Below are positions 8,624-17,984 of a DNA stretch of 64,000 nt, one piece after another. Each line of letters starts with the position of its first letter. Within the stretch, counting starts at the first letter, position 1. Position numbers and translations under genes: made by a program. The stretch lies in assembly GCF_013409305.1 (NCBI RefSeq), contig NZ_JACBZJ010000001.1:4092001-4156000 (forward strand). Reading direction: 5' to 3'. The notes beneath the pieces were generated by a model. It was not told the DNA's origin. It ran no database searches and saw only the letters and a program-made list of their open reading frames with translations. The DNA is from Cellulomonas soli (GTDB taxonomy: Bacteria; Actinomycetota; Actinomycetes; Actinomycetales; Cellulomonadaceae).

Positions 8624-10627
8624 TCAGGCCCCGACGGGCAGGTGGCGGAACCACCAGTCCAGGACGTGCGCGAACCGCGCCTCCCGGTGCTTCGGGCGCC
8701 CCGAGCGGGTCAGCTCGTGGCCCTCACCGGGGAAGAGCAGCAGCTCGGACTCCACGCCCCGCCGCTGCAGCTCGACGAACCACCGCTGACCCTGCTCGAC
8801 CGGGCACCGCCAGTCCTGCTCGGAGTGGATGACCAGCGTCGGGGTGCGCACCTGCCCGACGTGGGCCATGGGCGACTGGGCGGCGACCGCGCTCGCCCCG
8901 GCCGCGTCACCGTGGTCCCCGAGGTAGTCCAGGCCGAAGAACCAGCCGATGTCGCTCGAGCCGACGAAGCTCACCGGGTCGAGGAAGCCCCGCTCGACGA
9001 TCGCTGCGGCGAAGCGGTGCGTCCGGGTCGTCAGCCACGCGGTCAGGTAACCGCCGTAGGACCCGCCCATCACCCCGACCCGGTCCGCGTCGAGCGCAGG
9101 GTCCTCGAGCGCCGCGTCGAGCAGCGCGAGCACGTCGTCGGTGTCCACCGTGCCGAAGGCCCGGTGGATCGCCTTGCCGTGCGCCCGGCCGTACCCCGCC
9201 GACCCGCGCGGGTTGCCCAGCACGACCGCGTACCCGGCCTCCGCCAGCACCTGCACCTCGTCGAACAGTGCGTGCGTGTACTGCGCGAACGGCCCTCCGT
9301 GGATCATCAGGATGGTCGGGTGCGGGCCCGCCCCGTGGCGCGCCGCATCCGGCACCACGACCCAGCCGTGCACCGGGTAGCCGTCGGCCGAGGTCGCCTC
9401 GAGCTCCCGCGGCGCCTGAACGCGACCCGTGGCCCGCAGCGGCGCGGACAGGTCGGTCAGCTGCTCGCGGCGCCCCGCGACGTCGACCGCGAACAGGTCA
9501 CCCGAGGAGAGCGGACCCGCCGCGGTGGCGACCACCGCGTCCCCGGCCACGCTCACGCCGGAGACCACGTGCTGCCCGCCCAGCACCGTCGACTGCGAAC
9601 CGTCCGCCCCGATCAGGACCAGGTGCTGCGCCCCGCGCTCGAGGCGAGCGACGAGCACGCCGTCGCCCGTGGGAACCAGGATCCCCGGTGCCAGGTCCTC
9701 GGTCTGGGCATCCGTCAACCGCCGAGGCCCGGCGTCACCGGACCCCGTCAGCTCGAGACGGTAGAGACCGGTCAGCTGGGCGACGAAGTCGAGCCCGTCC
9801 GGGCCCGTGTCGGCTGCGAGCATCCACAACGCGGAACCGTCGGCCGTCGGCACCGCGGTGGTCACGTCGAGGGTGCTCCCGGTGCCGGCGTCGGTGAGCG
9901 GCCGCGGCGCCGACGGCTCACCCTCGGGCCGGGCGTCGACGAGCACGGCGTCCTGTCGCAGGTCGCGCTCACGACCGTCGTGCACGGCCGCCGTGACGAC
10001 CAGGTGCGTCCCGTCCGGCATCCAGCGCAGGTCCGCGATGTCGAGGTCTCCTGCGGTCAGCGCGAGAGCCTCGGGCACACCGGCGCCGGCCGCGACCGCC
10101 GGGCCCTCGACCGGCACGTCGAGCACGAACACGTGCTGCCTGCGGTCCCGGACGAACCCGATGCCGTCCGAGCGGTACTTCGGCGCGGTGAGCAGGCGGG
10201 GCGGCTCCGCGGCGGGGTCGCCGTCCTTGACGTAGCGGCCGTCCTCGGGCACCCGGGCGAGGTAGGCGATCCTGGCGCCGTCCGGCGAGAACCGCGCAGC
10301 GGCCGCACCGAGCGGGGCGTCCGTCACCGCGAACGGCTCGCCACCGGTCACCTCGACGAGGTGCACCTGCGGAACGCCCCGTCGCGGGCTGCGCAGGAAC
10401 GCGACCCAACGCCCGTCCGACGAGATCGACGGCGCGGTGTCGCGGTGCCCGCGGGTCAGCCGTCGCGGCGGACCGTCGGCAGGGCCGGTCGGCACGAACC
10501 ACAGCTGGCCGACGTACTGGTCGGCCTCGAGGTCGGGGTGGGTGACGCTGACGACGGCCCCGGAACCGTCGGGCAGCAGGGCGGCGGTACCGGGGACGTG
10601 CAGGTGGGTGAGGTCGCTGGGGATCAC
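8624..10627 (-). CDS. S9 family serine peptidase
   Basis: A 667-residue prolyl-oligopeptidase-family enzyme (acylaminoacyl- or dipeptidyl-peptidase type) that cleaves short peptides. The N-terminal two thirds read as a WD40/TolB-like beta propeller (repeats such as SISSDGRWVAFLRS, ARFSPDGARIAYLAR and LRWMPDGTHLVV). The C-terminal alpha/beta hydrolase domain carries MIHGGPFAQYTHALFDE, the nucleophile elbow GGSYGG (Ser near 523), an Asp region near HSEQDWRCP and the catalytic His in PGEGHELT. No signal peptide is seen, so it is probably cytoplasmic. The GTG at 10627 has a leaderless-type -10. Confidence 0.92.
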   Translation of the reverse strand: MIPSDLTHLHVPGTAALLPDGSGAVVSVTHPDLEADQYVGQLWFVPTGPADGPPRRLTRGHRDTAPSISSDGRWVAFLRSPRRGVPQVHLVEVTGGEPFAVTDAPLGAAAARFSPDGARIAYLARVPEDGRYVKDGDPAAEPPRLLTAPKYRSDGIGFVRDRRQHVFVLDVPVEGPAVAAGAGVPEALALTAGDLDIADLRWMPDGTHLVVTAAVHDGRERDLRQDAVLVDARPEGEPSAPRPLTDAGTGSTLDVTTAVPTADGSALWMLAADTGPDGLDFVAQLTGLYRLELTGSGDAGPRRLTDAQTEDLAPGILVPTGDGVLVARLERGAQHLVLIGADGSQSTVLGGQHVVSGVSVAGDAVVATAAGPLSSGDLFAVDVAGRREQLTDLSAPLRATGRVQAPRELEATSADGYPVHGWVVVPDAARHGAGPHPTILMIHGGPFAQYTHALFDEVQVLAEAGYAVVLGNPRGSAGYGRAHGKAIHRAFGTVDTDDVLALLDAALEDPALDADRVGVMGGSYGGYLTAWLTTRTHRFAAAIVERGFLDPVSFVGSSDIGWFFGLDYLGDHGDAAGASAVAAQSPMAHVGQVRTPTLVIHSEQDWRCPVEQGQRWFVELQRRGVESELLLFPGEGHELTRSGRPKHREARFAHVLDWWFRHLPVGA

Positions 10628-10633
10628 CCGTCG

Positions 10634-10639
10634 AACCTA
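10634..10639 (-). promoter_or_regulatory. -10 element TAGGTT, leaderless start
   Basis: On the minus strand TAGGTT ends six bases before the GTG at 10627 of the S9 peptidase gene. No ribosome-binding site is present. Confidence 0.5.
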
Positions 10640-10692
10640 CGTGGTCCGGGGCCGCGGTCGGGACGAGTCCTCAGACGCGCCACCCGGACGCC

Positions 10693-11193
10693 TCATTCCG
10701 TCGACGCGGCGTCCGACCCTGTCTCGTCGCCCTGGCCGTCGCGCTCCTCGCGCTCCGCACGCAGCACGGTGATCGCAGCCTCGAAGTCCTCGAGCGACTC
10801 GAACGCCTGGTACACGCTCGCGAAGCGCAGGTAGGCGACCTCGTCGAGCTCGCGCAGCGGGCCGAGGATCGCCAGGCCGATCTCGTACGCGTCGATCTCG
10901 GCGGAGCCGGCCGAGCGGAGCGTCTCCTCGACCTTCTGCGCCAGGAGTGCGAGGTCGTCCTCGCTGACGGGCCGCCCCTGGCACGCCTTGCGGACCCCGT
11001 TCGCGATCTTCTCGCGGCTGAACGGCTCGGTGGCACCCGAGCGCTTCACGACCGACAGGCTCGCGGTCTCCACCGTGGTGAAGCGGCGGTTGCACTGCGG
11101 GCACTGACGACGACGACGGATCGAGGACCCGTCGTCCGAGGTCCGCGAGTCCACCACGCGCGAGTCCGGGTGGCGACAGAACGGACAGTGCAC
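10693..11193 (-). CDS. nrdR: Transcriptional repressor NrdR
   Basis: Zinc- and nucleotide-binding repressor of ribonucleotide reductase genes. The 166-residue protein has the N-terminal zinc ribbon ([15 protein letters not shown] ... [12 protein letters not shown]) and a central ATP-cone ([16 protein letters not shown] ... [17 protein letters not shown]). The C-terminal ~15 residues are polar and variable. The GTG at 11193 begins VHCPFC, the conserved N-terminus, with GAGGTG upstream. No nrd structural gene is nearby; in related genomes nrdR sits near lexA, as here. Identity is secure. Confidence 0.95.
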   Translation of the reverse strand: MHCPFCRHPDSRVVDSRTSDDGSSIRRRRQCPQCNRRFTTVETASLSVVKRSGATEPFSREKIANGVRKACQGRPVSEDDLALLAQKVEETLRSAGSAEIDAYEIGLAILGPLRELDEVAYLRFASVYQAFESLEDFEAAITVLRAEREERDGQGDETGSDAASTE

Positions 11194-11368
11194 GGCACAC
11201 CTCTTCGGGTCGGGCCCGGAGGGATGCCCTCGCACGGCCGGACGCGAGCCCTGGCGCCAGCGTCCACGAGACGCTAGGCCTCCGTCGGCCCTGATCGCAA
11301 GGACGGCGCGCGGGGCGCACCGCACACGCATCCGTCCGTTGCCCCGGTCGGCGAGGCGTCCCGGTGCC

Positions 11369-11734
11369 TCAGCCCGTGACCGGGACCACGATCGACTGGC
11401 CGGCCATGAGGCCCGCCGACGGCAGCCGATTGAGCCGCACGAGCTCGAGCACCACGTCCCGCACGTCGTCACCGGGCTCGGCGACACCCTCGGCGATCGC
11501 CCACAGGGTCTCCCCCGAGGCCACCACGTGCGTGCGCACGGCCAGCGCGCCCTCGGGCCCGTCGGCGTCGGCCCGGGTCGCGACGAGTGCGACCACCGCG
11601 ATGAGGGCCAGGGCGAGGAGCACCACGACGGCGCGCCCGCGCGCGGTCAGCGTCAGCTGCCCCGCCGAACCGGACTGTGCACGCCGGACGCGCACGTCCC
11701 TGGGCCCGGTCGCACCGATCACCATCGTCGCCAT
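11369..11734 (-). CDS. LysM membrane protein, likely SOS cell-division factor
   Basis: A 121-residue protein with a basic cytoplasmic N-terminus (1-32), one membrane helix ([22 protein letters not shown], about 33-53) and an extracytoplasmic LysM domain ([16 protein letters not shown] ... [18 protein letters not shown]) that should bind peptidoglycan. The ATG at 11734 has GAGGGAG upstream. It diverges from lexA and its leader holds two SOS boxes. Position and architecture match LysM proteins next to lexA in other bacteria, such as YneA of Bacillus and Rv2719c of Mycobacterium, which stop division during the SOS response. That function is inferred here. Confidence 0.85.
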   Translation of the reverse strand: MATMVIGATGPRDVRVRRAQSGSAGQLTLTARGRAVVVLLALALIAVVALVATRADADGPEGALAVRTHVVASGETLWAIAEGVAEPGDDVRDVVLELVRLNRLPSAGLMAGQSIVVPVTG

Positions 11735-11792
11735 CGCGCACTCCCTCGGTCCCCAGGTCGGTACCGGCACGCCGGCTCGACCACCCCTCGTT

Positions 11793-11806
11793 CGAACGCC
11801 TGTTCG
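11793..11806. promoter_or_regulatory. SOS box, LysM side, copy 1
   Basis: CGAACGCCTGTTCG matches the actinobacterial LexA operator pattern CGAAC-N4-GTTCG exactly. It lies downstream of the likely LysM transcription start. Confidence 0.8.
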
Positions 11807-11807
11807 T

Positions 11808-11821
11808 CGAACGCCTGTACG
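11808..11821. promoter_or_regulatory. SOS box, LysM side, copy 2
   Basis: CGAACGCCTGTACG is a one-mismatch copy of the box, spaced 15 bases from copy 1. On the minus strand it lies just after a possible TCGACA-N17-TAGAAA promoter (11851 to 11823) for the LysM gene. Confidence 0.7.
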
Positions 11822-11859
11822 ATTTCTAGCACCGACCGGGCTTCCTGTCGAGACGCGAT

Positions 11860-11899
11860 CGAACAGATGTTTGATCCGGTGGCCCGATGTCCGTAGGCT
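11860..11899 (+). promoter_or_regulatory. lexA promoter with autoregulatory SOS box
   Basis: -35 TTGATC (11871-11876), a 17-base spacer and -10 TAGGCT (11894-11899) form a good promoter for lexA. The SOS box CGAACAGATGTTTG (11860-11873) overlaps the -35 directly, so LexA would repress its own gene. Confidence 0.8.
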
Positions 11900-12057
11900 G
11901 GCGGTGCGGGACAAGCGCACCACGCACCACCGACACGACCGGGCGGGCACCGTCCGGGTCGCGGCGGGCCGGGTGGGGTCGCGGGGCCCGCGGCGCGGAG
12001 GCCGTCCGGCGGACGCGCAGGTGGCGGCCCCAGGGCCGCGCGACGGAGGAGGGTGCA

Positions 12058-12816
12058 GTGGCGGACACGCGACACACGTCCGGGGGCGACGGGGCGCTCG
12101 CGTCGGTCCGGGCGCTGCCCGCCCAGGGAGCCGAGGGCGACGGCCTCACCGCGCGGCAGCGGCTGGTCCTCGAGACGATCCGCACGTCGGTGGAGTCACG
12201 GGGCTACCCGCCGAGCATGCGCGAGATCGGGGACGCCGTCGGCCTCACGAGCCCCTCGAGCGTCAAGCACCAGCTCACCGTCCTCGAGCGCAAGGGCTAC
12301 CTGCGCCGCGACCCGCACCGTCCGCGTGCGATCGAGGTCGTGCAGCCGGACGACTCCCGCGGGGTCGGCGCCTGGACGGCCCCGGACGGCTCCCGCACCC
12401 CGCTGACAGACCCGGACGCACCCGAGCGCGACGGCGCGCCGACGCCCTCGTACGTGCCGGTCGTGGGTCGCATCGCCGCGGGCGGGCCGATCCTCGCCGA
12501 GCAGGTCGTCGAGGACGTCTTCCCGCTCCCCCGCCAGCTCGTCGGGGACGGCGACCTCTTCCTGCTCAAGGTCAGCGGCGACTCGATGATCGACGCCGCC
12601 ATCTGCGACGGCGACTGGGTCGTCGTGCGCCGGCAGCCCGTGGCCGAGAACGGCGAGATCGTCGCCGCGATGATCGACGGCGAGGCGACGGTCAAGACCT
12701 TCAAGCGGGTCGACGGCCACGTGTGGCTCCTGCCGCACAACCCCGCGTACAGCCCGATCCCGGGCGACCAGTCCCAGGTGCTCGGTCGCGTGGTGAGCGT
12801 GCTGCGGAGCCTGTGA
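12058..12816 (+). CDS. lexA: SOS repressor LexA
   Basis: Repressor and self-cleaving protease of the SOS response. The 252 residues contain the N-terminal winged-helix DNA-binding domain ([28 protein letters not shown] ends near 65), a linker, the Ala-Gly cleavage site in GRIAAGGPI, the catalytic Ser in [10 protein letters not shown] and the Lys in ATVKTFKR. The linker between domains is longer than in E. coli (about 50 residues, acidic and proline-rich), as in other actinobacteria. The GTG at 12058 has GGAGGAG six bases upstream. Its operators are in the preceding region; targets visible here are lexA, the LysM gene, HEPN-dinB and recA. Confidence 0.97.
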   Translation: MADTRHTSGGDGALASVRALPAQGAEGDGLTARQRLVLETIRTSVESRGYPPSMREIGDAVGLTSPSSVKHQLTVLERKGYLRRDPHRPRAIEVVQPDDSRGVGAWTAPDGSRTPLTDPDAPERDGAPTPSYVPVVGRIAAGGPILAEQVVEDVFPLPRQLVGDGDLFLLKVSGDSMIDAAICDGDWVVVRRQPVAENGEIVAAMIDGEATVKTFKRVDGHVWLLPHNPAYSPIPGDQSQVLGRVVSVLRSL

Positions 12817-12857
12817 GGGCGGACTGTCCCGGGCGCCCGCAGCGACGACGACAGCAG

Positions 12858-12901
12858 AGGGCCCGGCCCCGGATCCCCGAGGGGATCAGGGGCCGGGCCC
12901 T
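12858..12901. terminator. Bidirectional terminator downstream of lexA and ldh
   Basis: A 13-bp outer stem (12858-12870 with 12889-12901) carries an inner GATCCCC/GGGGATC helix (12872-12887), followed by TTTCG on the plus strand. It lies between convergent lexA and ldh. Confidence 0.8.
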
Positions 12902-12974
12902 TTCGCTTCCTGGCCGCGGCGCGTCTTCGTCGCGGTCAGTCGGGGCGCCCGCAGCGACGCCGGACGCGAGGGTG

Positions 12975-13979
12975 CTACAGGCCGAACCGGCGGGCGGCGG
13001 CCCGTAGCGTCTCGGCCGACCTGCGCAGGCCGGCCAGCTCGTCGGCCGACATCGGCACCTCGAGGCGGTCACCGACGCCGCGGGCACCGACGATCGCGGG
13101 GACGGACAGGCACACGTCCGAGACCCCGTGGTAGTCGTGCAGCAACGAGGAGACCGGCAGGATGCGCTTCTCGTCCTTGAGCACGGCCTCGATGATCCGC
13201 GAACCGGCGAGCCCGACGGCGTAGTTCGTCGCGCCCTTGCCCTCGATGATCCGGTAGGCCGACTCGACGACCTCCCGCGCGATCCGGTCGCGCACCTCGG
13301 AGGTCAGCGGCCCCCGTCCGGCGATCCCGTTCCACTCGAGCAACGGCACCGAGCCGATCGACGCGCTCGACCACAGCGGCAGCTCGGTGTCCCCGTGCTC
13401 GCCGGCGATGTACGCGTGCACGTTCTGCACCGCGACGCCGGTGTGCTGCGCGATCAGGTAGCGCAGCCGCGAGGAGTCCAGGACGGTGCCCGATCCGAAC
13501 ATCTGCGTCGAGGACAGCCCGGAGATCTTCAGCGCCGCGTACGTGACGATGTCGACGGGGTTCGTCACCAGGACGTACACGGCGTTCGGGGCGACCTCGA
13601 CGAGCGGCGGGAGAACCTTGCGGATCAGCGAGATCGTGGCCTCGGCGAGGTCGATGCGCGTCTGACCCGGCTTCTGCTTGGCGCCGGCGGTCACGACGAC
13701 CACGTCCGCGTCCGCGCAGACCGCGATGTCGTTGGACCCGACGACCTCGGCCATGGGCATGAACTGGATGCCGTGCCCCAGGTCGAGCGCCTCGGCCTCG
13801 ACCTTGGCCTTGTTGATGTCGTAGAGCGCGACCGTCCGGGCGGAGCCACGCATGAGCGTGGCGTAGGCCATCGTCGAGCCGACCGCGCCGGCACCGACGA
13901 TGGCGACCTTGGAGGTCCTCCACGACGGTCCGCCCGTGGGGCCCAGGGCGACCTCGTCGCTGTCACGGCTCTCGGTCAT
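12975..13979 (-). CDS. ldh: L-lactate dehydrogenase
   Basis: Reduces pyruvate to L-lactate with NADH, re-oxidising NADH in fermentation. The 334-residue protein has the dinucleotide motif VGAGAVGSTMAYA (~29), VTAGAKQKPGQTR, the TNPVDI strand and the active-site His in GEHGDTELPLW. The first ~23 residues form a polar extension beyond the usual start of the fold. The ATG at 13979 has GAGGAGGAGG upstream, which decides the start over the long open frame behind it. Gln rather than Arg in AKQKPGQTR at the substrate loop favours lactate over malate dehydrogenase. Neighbours give no operon partner. Confidence 0.93.
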   Translation of the reverse strand: MTESRDSDEVALGPTGGPSWRTSKVAIVGAGAVGSTMAYATLMRGSARTVALYDINKAKVEAEALDLGHGIQFMPMAEVVGSNDIAVCADADVVVVTAGAKQKPGQTRIDLAEATISLIRKVLPPLVEVAPNAVYVLVTNPVDIVTYAALKISGLSSTQMFGSGTVLDSSRLRYLIAQHTGVAVQNVHAYIAGEHGDTELPLWSSASIGSVPLLEWNGIAGRGPLTSEVRDRIAREVVESAYRIIEGKGATNYAVGLAGSRIIEAVLKDEKRILPVSSLLHDYHGVSDVCLSVPAIVGARGVGDRLEVPMSADELAGLRRSAETLRAAARRFGL

Positions 13980-14077
13980 GCGTCCTCCTCCTCGCGTGCC
14001 GGCATGTCCCGCATCCGGCACGTGTCCGTCCTGACGTGGAGGGACGGTACCGGGTCGCGCCCGCCGACGCCTCGAGG

Positions 14078-16258
14078 CTAGTGCGAGTCGGACAGGCGGC
14101 GCAGGGCGGACCGGGCGACCGCCGGATCGGTGGTGCGCCAGAAGTCCGGCAGGGACCGGACGAGGAACTCCCCGTACCGCGCGGTGGCGAGCCTCGGGTC
14201 GAGCACGGCCACGACGCCGCGGTCCTCGACGGTCCTGATCAGACGGCCGGCACCCTGGGCGAGCAGCAGCGCCGCATGGGTCGCGGAGACCGCCATGAAG
14301 CCGTTGCCGCCCGCGGCGGCGACCGCCTCGGACCGGGCGGAGCGCACCGGGTCGTCGGGGCGAGGGAACGGGATCCTGTCGATCAGCACGAGCCGACAGG
14401 TCGGTCCCGGCACGTCGACGCCCTGCCAGAGCGAGAGCGTGCCGAACAGGCAGGTCGGCTCGTCCGCCGCGAAGCGCGCCACGAGCGTGGGCAGCTGGTC
14501 GTCCCCCTGCGCGAGCACCGGCACCTCGAGCCGGTCCCGCATCGCCGCGGCCACCGCGTCGGCGGCACGCCGGGAGGAGAACAGCCCGAGCGTGCGTCCT
14601 CCGGCCGCGGTGATGAGCTCGGCGATCTCGTCGAGCTGGGCCTCGGTCGCGGGCTCGCGCCCCGGCGGCGGCAGGTGACGGGCGATGTAGAGGATGCCCT
14701 GGCGCGGGTAGTCGAACGGGCTGCCCACGTCGATGCCCTGCCACGGCAGCCCCTCGGGCGCCCGGTCGGCACCAGCAGGCTGCGAGGAACCGGTCGCCGC
14801 CTCCTCGGCGTGCGCGAGCTCGTCCGGACCGACGGGCTCGGCATCCGGGCGAGTCTCGAGCCCGACCGACCGCGCGACCGGGGCGAACGACCCACCCAGG
14901 GCGAGCGTCGCGGAGGTCAGCACGCTGGACCGGCCCGCCAGCAGGTGCGTGCGGATCAGTCCGTTGACGGCCAACGGGGCCGCGTGCAGACGGGTCAGGC
15001 GCCCACCGCGACGGTCCTCCGTGCGCGAGCACCACAGGACCGTGTGGCGCAGGTCCTCGGGGTCGGAGGCCATCCGGTCGGCCGTCTCGAAGAGCGCGAG
15101 CATCGAGGCGTTCGCGACCTTCAGCCCCCCGTCCACCGCACCCTTGGAACCGGACCCGGACCCGCCTGCCGTGGCGGCGTTCGGCTTGAGCGCCGACAGG
15201 AGTGTGCGTGCGGCGTCACGCACAGCCGCGACCGCCTCCCGCGCCGCCGGCGGGAGCCCGTCGGGGAACCGCCCCTCGGGCAGTCCGACCAGCACGGTCG
15301 CCAACGCCTGGCCGGCCGCGTCGAGGTCGGTGGTCGGCACGCCCCCGTGCCGGCGGGCCATCCGCGCGGCCTGCTCGACCGTGGCCAGGGACAGGTCCGA
15401 GGTGGCCTGCGCGGTCACCCGGTCGGTGAGCTCGTGCGCCTCGTCGACGATGAGCACGTCGTGCTCGGGCAGCACGTTCGGCGAGCCGGAGGCCGCGATG
15501 CCGAGCATGGCGTGGTTGGTCACCACGACGTCGGCCTCGCGCGCCGCACCGCGGGCGCGCTCGGGGAAGCACTCGTCCTTCATCGGGCAGCGCGATCCCA
15601 GGCACTCCAGCGACGTGACCGACACCTGACGCCACGCCCGCTCCGTGACACCGGGGACGAGGTCGTCCCGGTCGCCGGTGTCCGTGCCTTCGGCCCACTC
15701 GCGCAGCCGCAGGACCTGCTCGCCGAGGCTCTCGCCGGACGCCGCCCCGCGCCCCGCACCGGCCCCCGCGGTACCGGAGGGTGCCGGGTGGTCGGCCGCC
15801 CCGGCGTGATCGCCCAGGTCGAACAGCGTCCCGGGCTCGTCCTCGGGGTAGCCGCCGGCCACCTTGTGCACGCAGAGGTAGTTGTGCCAGCCCTTGAGCA
15901 GGGCGATCTGCGGCTCGCGCGGCAGGCGTGGCGCCAGCGCCCGGGCGACGAGCGGCAGGTCACGCGTGACGACCTGACGCTGCAGCGCCAGGGTCGCGGT
16001 CGAGACGACGACGTGCTCGTCGGCGAGCACCGAGTGGCGCACCGCCGGGACGAGGTAGCCGAGGGACTTTCCGGTCCCGGTGCCCGCCTGGACGAGGACG
16101 TGCTCGCCCTTCTCGATCGCCTCGGTGACCGTGCGCGCCATGGTGTGCTGCCCGTCACGGCGGATCCCGCCGAGCGCGCTCACCGCCAGGTCGAGCAGCT
16201 CATCGACCGAAGGAGCGCCACCGGGCACGTCAGGGGCGACTGACGAGGCGGAGGGCAT
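14078..16258 (-). CDS. dinG: DinG-family ATP-dependent DNA helicase
   Basis: An XPD-like 5'-3' helicase of 726 residues that unwinds R-loops, D-loops and damaged forks. Walker A GTGTGKSLGYLVP (~59), four likely iron-sulfur cysteines (YLCVHK, then C-x4-C-x5-C in CLGSRCPMKDEC), the DEAH box VDEAHEL, and the C-terminal motifs LTSATLALGG, SSRRAADAV and QGAGRLIR are present. About 35 residues between the first cysteine and the others are alanine/glycine-rich. The ATG at 16258 is preceded by a leaderless-type -10. No LexA box is visible upstream, so SOS control is not supported here despite the family name. Confidence 0.92.
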   Translation of the reverse strand: MPSASSVAPDVPGGAPSVDELLDLAVSALGGIRRDGQHTMARTVTEAIEKGEHVLVQAGTGTGKSLGYLVPAVRHSVLADEHVVVSTATLALQRQVVTRDLPLVARALAPRLPREPQIALLKGWHNYLCVHKVAGGYPEDEPGTLFDLGDHAGAADHPAPSGTAGAGAGRGAASGESLGEQVLRLREWAEGTDTGDRDDLVPGVTERAWRQVSVTSLECLGSRCPMKDECFPERARGAAREADVVVTNHAMLGIAASGSPNVLPEHDVLIVDEAHELTDRVTAQATSDLSLATVEQAARMARRHGGVPTTDLDAAGQALATVLVGLPEGRFPDGLPPAAREAVAAVRDAARTLLSALKPNAATAGGSGSGSKGAVDGGLKVANASMLALFETADRMASDPEDLRHTVLWCSRTEDRRGGRLTRLHAAPLAVNGLIRTHLLAGRSSVLTSATLALGGSFAPVARSVGLETRPDAEPVGPDELAHAEEAATGSSQPAGADRAPEGLPWQGIDVGSPFDYPRQGILYIARHLPPPGREPATEAQLDEIAELITAAGGRTLGLFSSRRAADAVAAAMRDRLEVPVLAQGDDQLPTLVARFAADEPTCLFGTLSLWQGVDVPGPTCRLVLIDRIPFPRPDDPVRSARSEAVAAAGGNGFMAVSATHAALLLAQGAGRLIRTVEDRGVVAVLDPRLATARYGEFLVRSLPDFWRTTDPAVARSALRRLSDSH

Positions 16259-16264
16259 CGGACA

Positions 16265-16270
16265 AGCCTA
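16265..16270 (-). promoter_or_regulatory. -10 element TAGGCT, leaderless start of dinG
   Basis: TAGGCT on the minus strand ends six bases before the ATG at 16258; no ribosome-binding site is present. Confidence 0.5.
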
Positions 16271-16329
16271 GTCGCCGGTCGCCGTCGTCGGACGCGCGCC
16301 AGGCGACGTCCGTGGCACCGCGCCCGGCC

Positions 16330-17853
16330 TCAGGCGGAGCGGACCGCGGCCGCCACGAGCTCGGCGGCAAGACCCGCGTCGACCCGGGCACGCAGGGCCG
16401 TGCCGTCCTCGAGGTGCTCCTCCGAGGCGATGTCGCCGTGCTCGTGCACGCGGCTGACCAGGTCGCCGCGCGAGTACGGCAGGACGACCGCGACCTCGAC
16501 GCCCGGCCTGGGCAGCTGGTCGGCGATCAGCTCGAGCAGCTCCTCGACGCCCTCGCCCGTGCGGGCCGAGACCACGATCGAGTGCACCTCGCGCGAACGC
16601 AGCCGCGCGATGGTCTCGGGCGTGGCCAGGTCGGCCTTGTTCAGCACGATGACCTCGGGCACGTCCATCGCCCCGGGGATGTCGGCGAACACGTGCCGCA
16701 CCGCGGCGATCTGACCCTCCGGGTCCGGGTGCGAGGCGTCCACGACGTGCAGCAGCAGGTCGGCGTCGGCGACCTCCTCCAGGGTCGAGCGGAACGCCTC
16801 GACGAGCTGGTGCGGCAGGGCCCGCACGAACCCGACCGTGTCCGCCAGCGTGTAGATGCGGCCGTCGGAGGTCTGCGCGCGGCGCACCGTCGGGTCCAGC
16901 GTGGCGAACAGCGCGTTCTCGACGAGCACACCGGCGTTGGTCAGCCGGTTGAGCAGCGAGGACTTGCCGGCGTTGGTGTACCCGGCGATCGCGACCGACG
17001 GGATGGCGTTGCGTCGACGGTTGGCCCGCTTGGTCGCCCGTGCGGGCTCCATCGCAGCGATCTCGCGGCGCAGCTTGGCCATCCGGTTGCGGATGCGTCG
17101 ACGGTCCAGCTCGATCTTCGTCTCACCGGGACCGCGCGAGCCCATGCCGGCACCGGCACCGCCCACCTGGCCACCGGCCTGCCGGGACATCGACTCGCCC
17201 CAGCCGCGCAGGCGGGGCAGCAGGTACTCGAGCTGGGCGAGCTCGACCTGGGCCTTGCCCTCCCGCGACTTGGCGTGCTGGGCGAAGATGTCGAGGATCA
17301 GCGCGGTGCGGTCGATGACCTTGACCCGGACGATGTCCTCGAGGGCACGGCGCTGGGACGGGGCGAGGTCGCCGTCGACCACGACGGTGTCCGCGCCGAC
17401 CGCGGCGACGACACCCGCCAGCTCGGCCGCCTTGCCCGATCCCAGGTAGGTACCCGGGTCCGGGGTGCGTCGACGCTGCAGCAGCGCGTCGAGGACCTGC
17501 GAGCCGGCCGTCTCGGCGAGCGCCGCGAGCTCCCGCAGCGACACCTCGGCGTCCTGGGCGGTCCCGGAGCCCCACACACCGATGAGGACGACCTTCTCGA
17601 GCCGCAGCTGGCGGTACTCGACCTCGGTGACGTCCTCGAGCTCGGTGCCCAGGCCGGCCACGCGGCGCAGCGACGTGCGCTCCTCGAGCTCGAGCTGGTC
17701 GCCGTCGTACGCCGTGTGCATGGTGCCGCCGGCGTGCAGAGCCGTCCCCGCCCGGGCCAGCACCCGCGCGACGACGTCGTCGGCCACCTCCTGCGGGGAG
17801 CGGGTCACCGGGGTGTCCTGCGGCTCGCTGGCGGTGTGCTGGGCGTCGTCCAC
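16330..17853 (-). CDS. hflX: GTPase HflX
   Basis: Ribosome-associated GTPase that splits stalled or hibernating 70S ribosomes. The 507 residues show the N-terminal HflX domain (GTYLGSGKAAELAG, VVDGDLAPSQRRALED), the glycine-rich linker with GAGAGMGSRGPGETKIELDRRR, the G1 motif GYTNAGKSSLLNRL (~310), the G3 DTVGF and the G4 LNKAD. I chose the GTG at 17853 because GAGGAACC lies upstream; 17 more codons are open but lack a ribosome-binding site. It diverges from the methyltransferase gene. Identity is secure. Confidence 0.95.
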   Translation of the reverse strand: MDDAQHTASEPQDTPVTRSPQEVADDVVARVLARAGTALHAGGTMHTAYDGDQLELEERTSLRRVAGLGTELEDVTEVEYRQLRLEKVVLIGVWGSGTAQDAEVSLRELAALAETAGSQVLDALLQRRRTPDPGTYLGSGKAAELAGVVAAVGADTVVVDGDLAPSQRRALEDIVRVKVIDRTALILDIFAQHAKSREGKAQVELAQLEYLLPRLRGWGESMSRQAGGQVGGAGAGMGSRGPGETKIELDRRRIRNRMAKLRREIAAMEPARATKRANRRRNAIPSVAIAGYTNAGKSSLLNRLTNAGVLVENALFATLDPTVRRAQTSDGRIYTLADTVGFVRALPHQLVEAFRSTLEEVADADLLLHVVDASHPDPEGQIAAVRHVFADIPGAMDVPEVIVLNKADLATPETIARLRSREVHSIVVSARTGEGVEELLELIADQLPRPGVEVAVVLPYSRGDLVSRVHEHGDIASEEHLEDGTALRARVDAGLAAELVAAAVRSA

Positions 17854-17970
17854 GCGGTTCCTCGGTTCCTTCGGGTGGGTGTGACTCCAGGGTCGCACGC
17901 GCACCGGACCGCGACGAGACCATTTCGCTGCGGGCCGACGCCGGTCGCGGCTGCCGGGATGCCGCCGGGA

Positions 17971-17976
17971 TAGGGT
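17971..17976 (+). promoter_or_regulatory. -10 element TAGGGT, leaderless start
   Basis: TAGGGT ends eight bases before the GTG at 17985; no ribosome-binding site is present. Confidence 0.5.
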
Positions 17977-17984
17977 CGACCGCT

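Larger units (their letters stand above)
11735..12057. promoter_or_regulatory. Divergent lexA/LysM control region (323 bases)
   Basis: This gap holds three SOS boxes and two promoters facing apart. The rightward lexA leader (about 11906-12057) is unusually long for this window and contains no ORF I would support. An in-frame ATG at 11887 would add 57 residues to LexA, but it overlaps the promoter and lacks family similarity. Confidence 0.7.

Noticed and set aside
10126..10139. SOS-like CGAACACGTGCTGC in the S9 peptidase gene
   Set aside because: The second half-site does not match GTTCG, and it is internal to coding sequence.
11887..12057. Upstream in-frame ATG start for LexA
   Set aside because: It would add 57 residues without LexA similarity and overlaps the -10; the GTG at 12058 has a strong ribosome-binding site.
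16686..16699. SOS-like CGAACACGTGCCGC in hflX
   Set aside because: Only one half matches, and it is internal to a gene.
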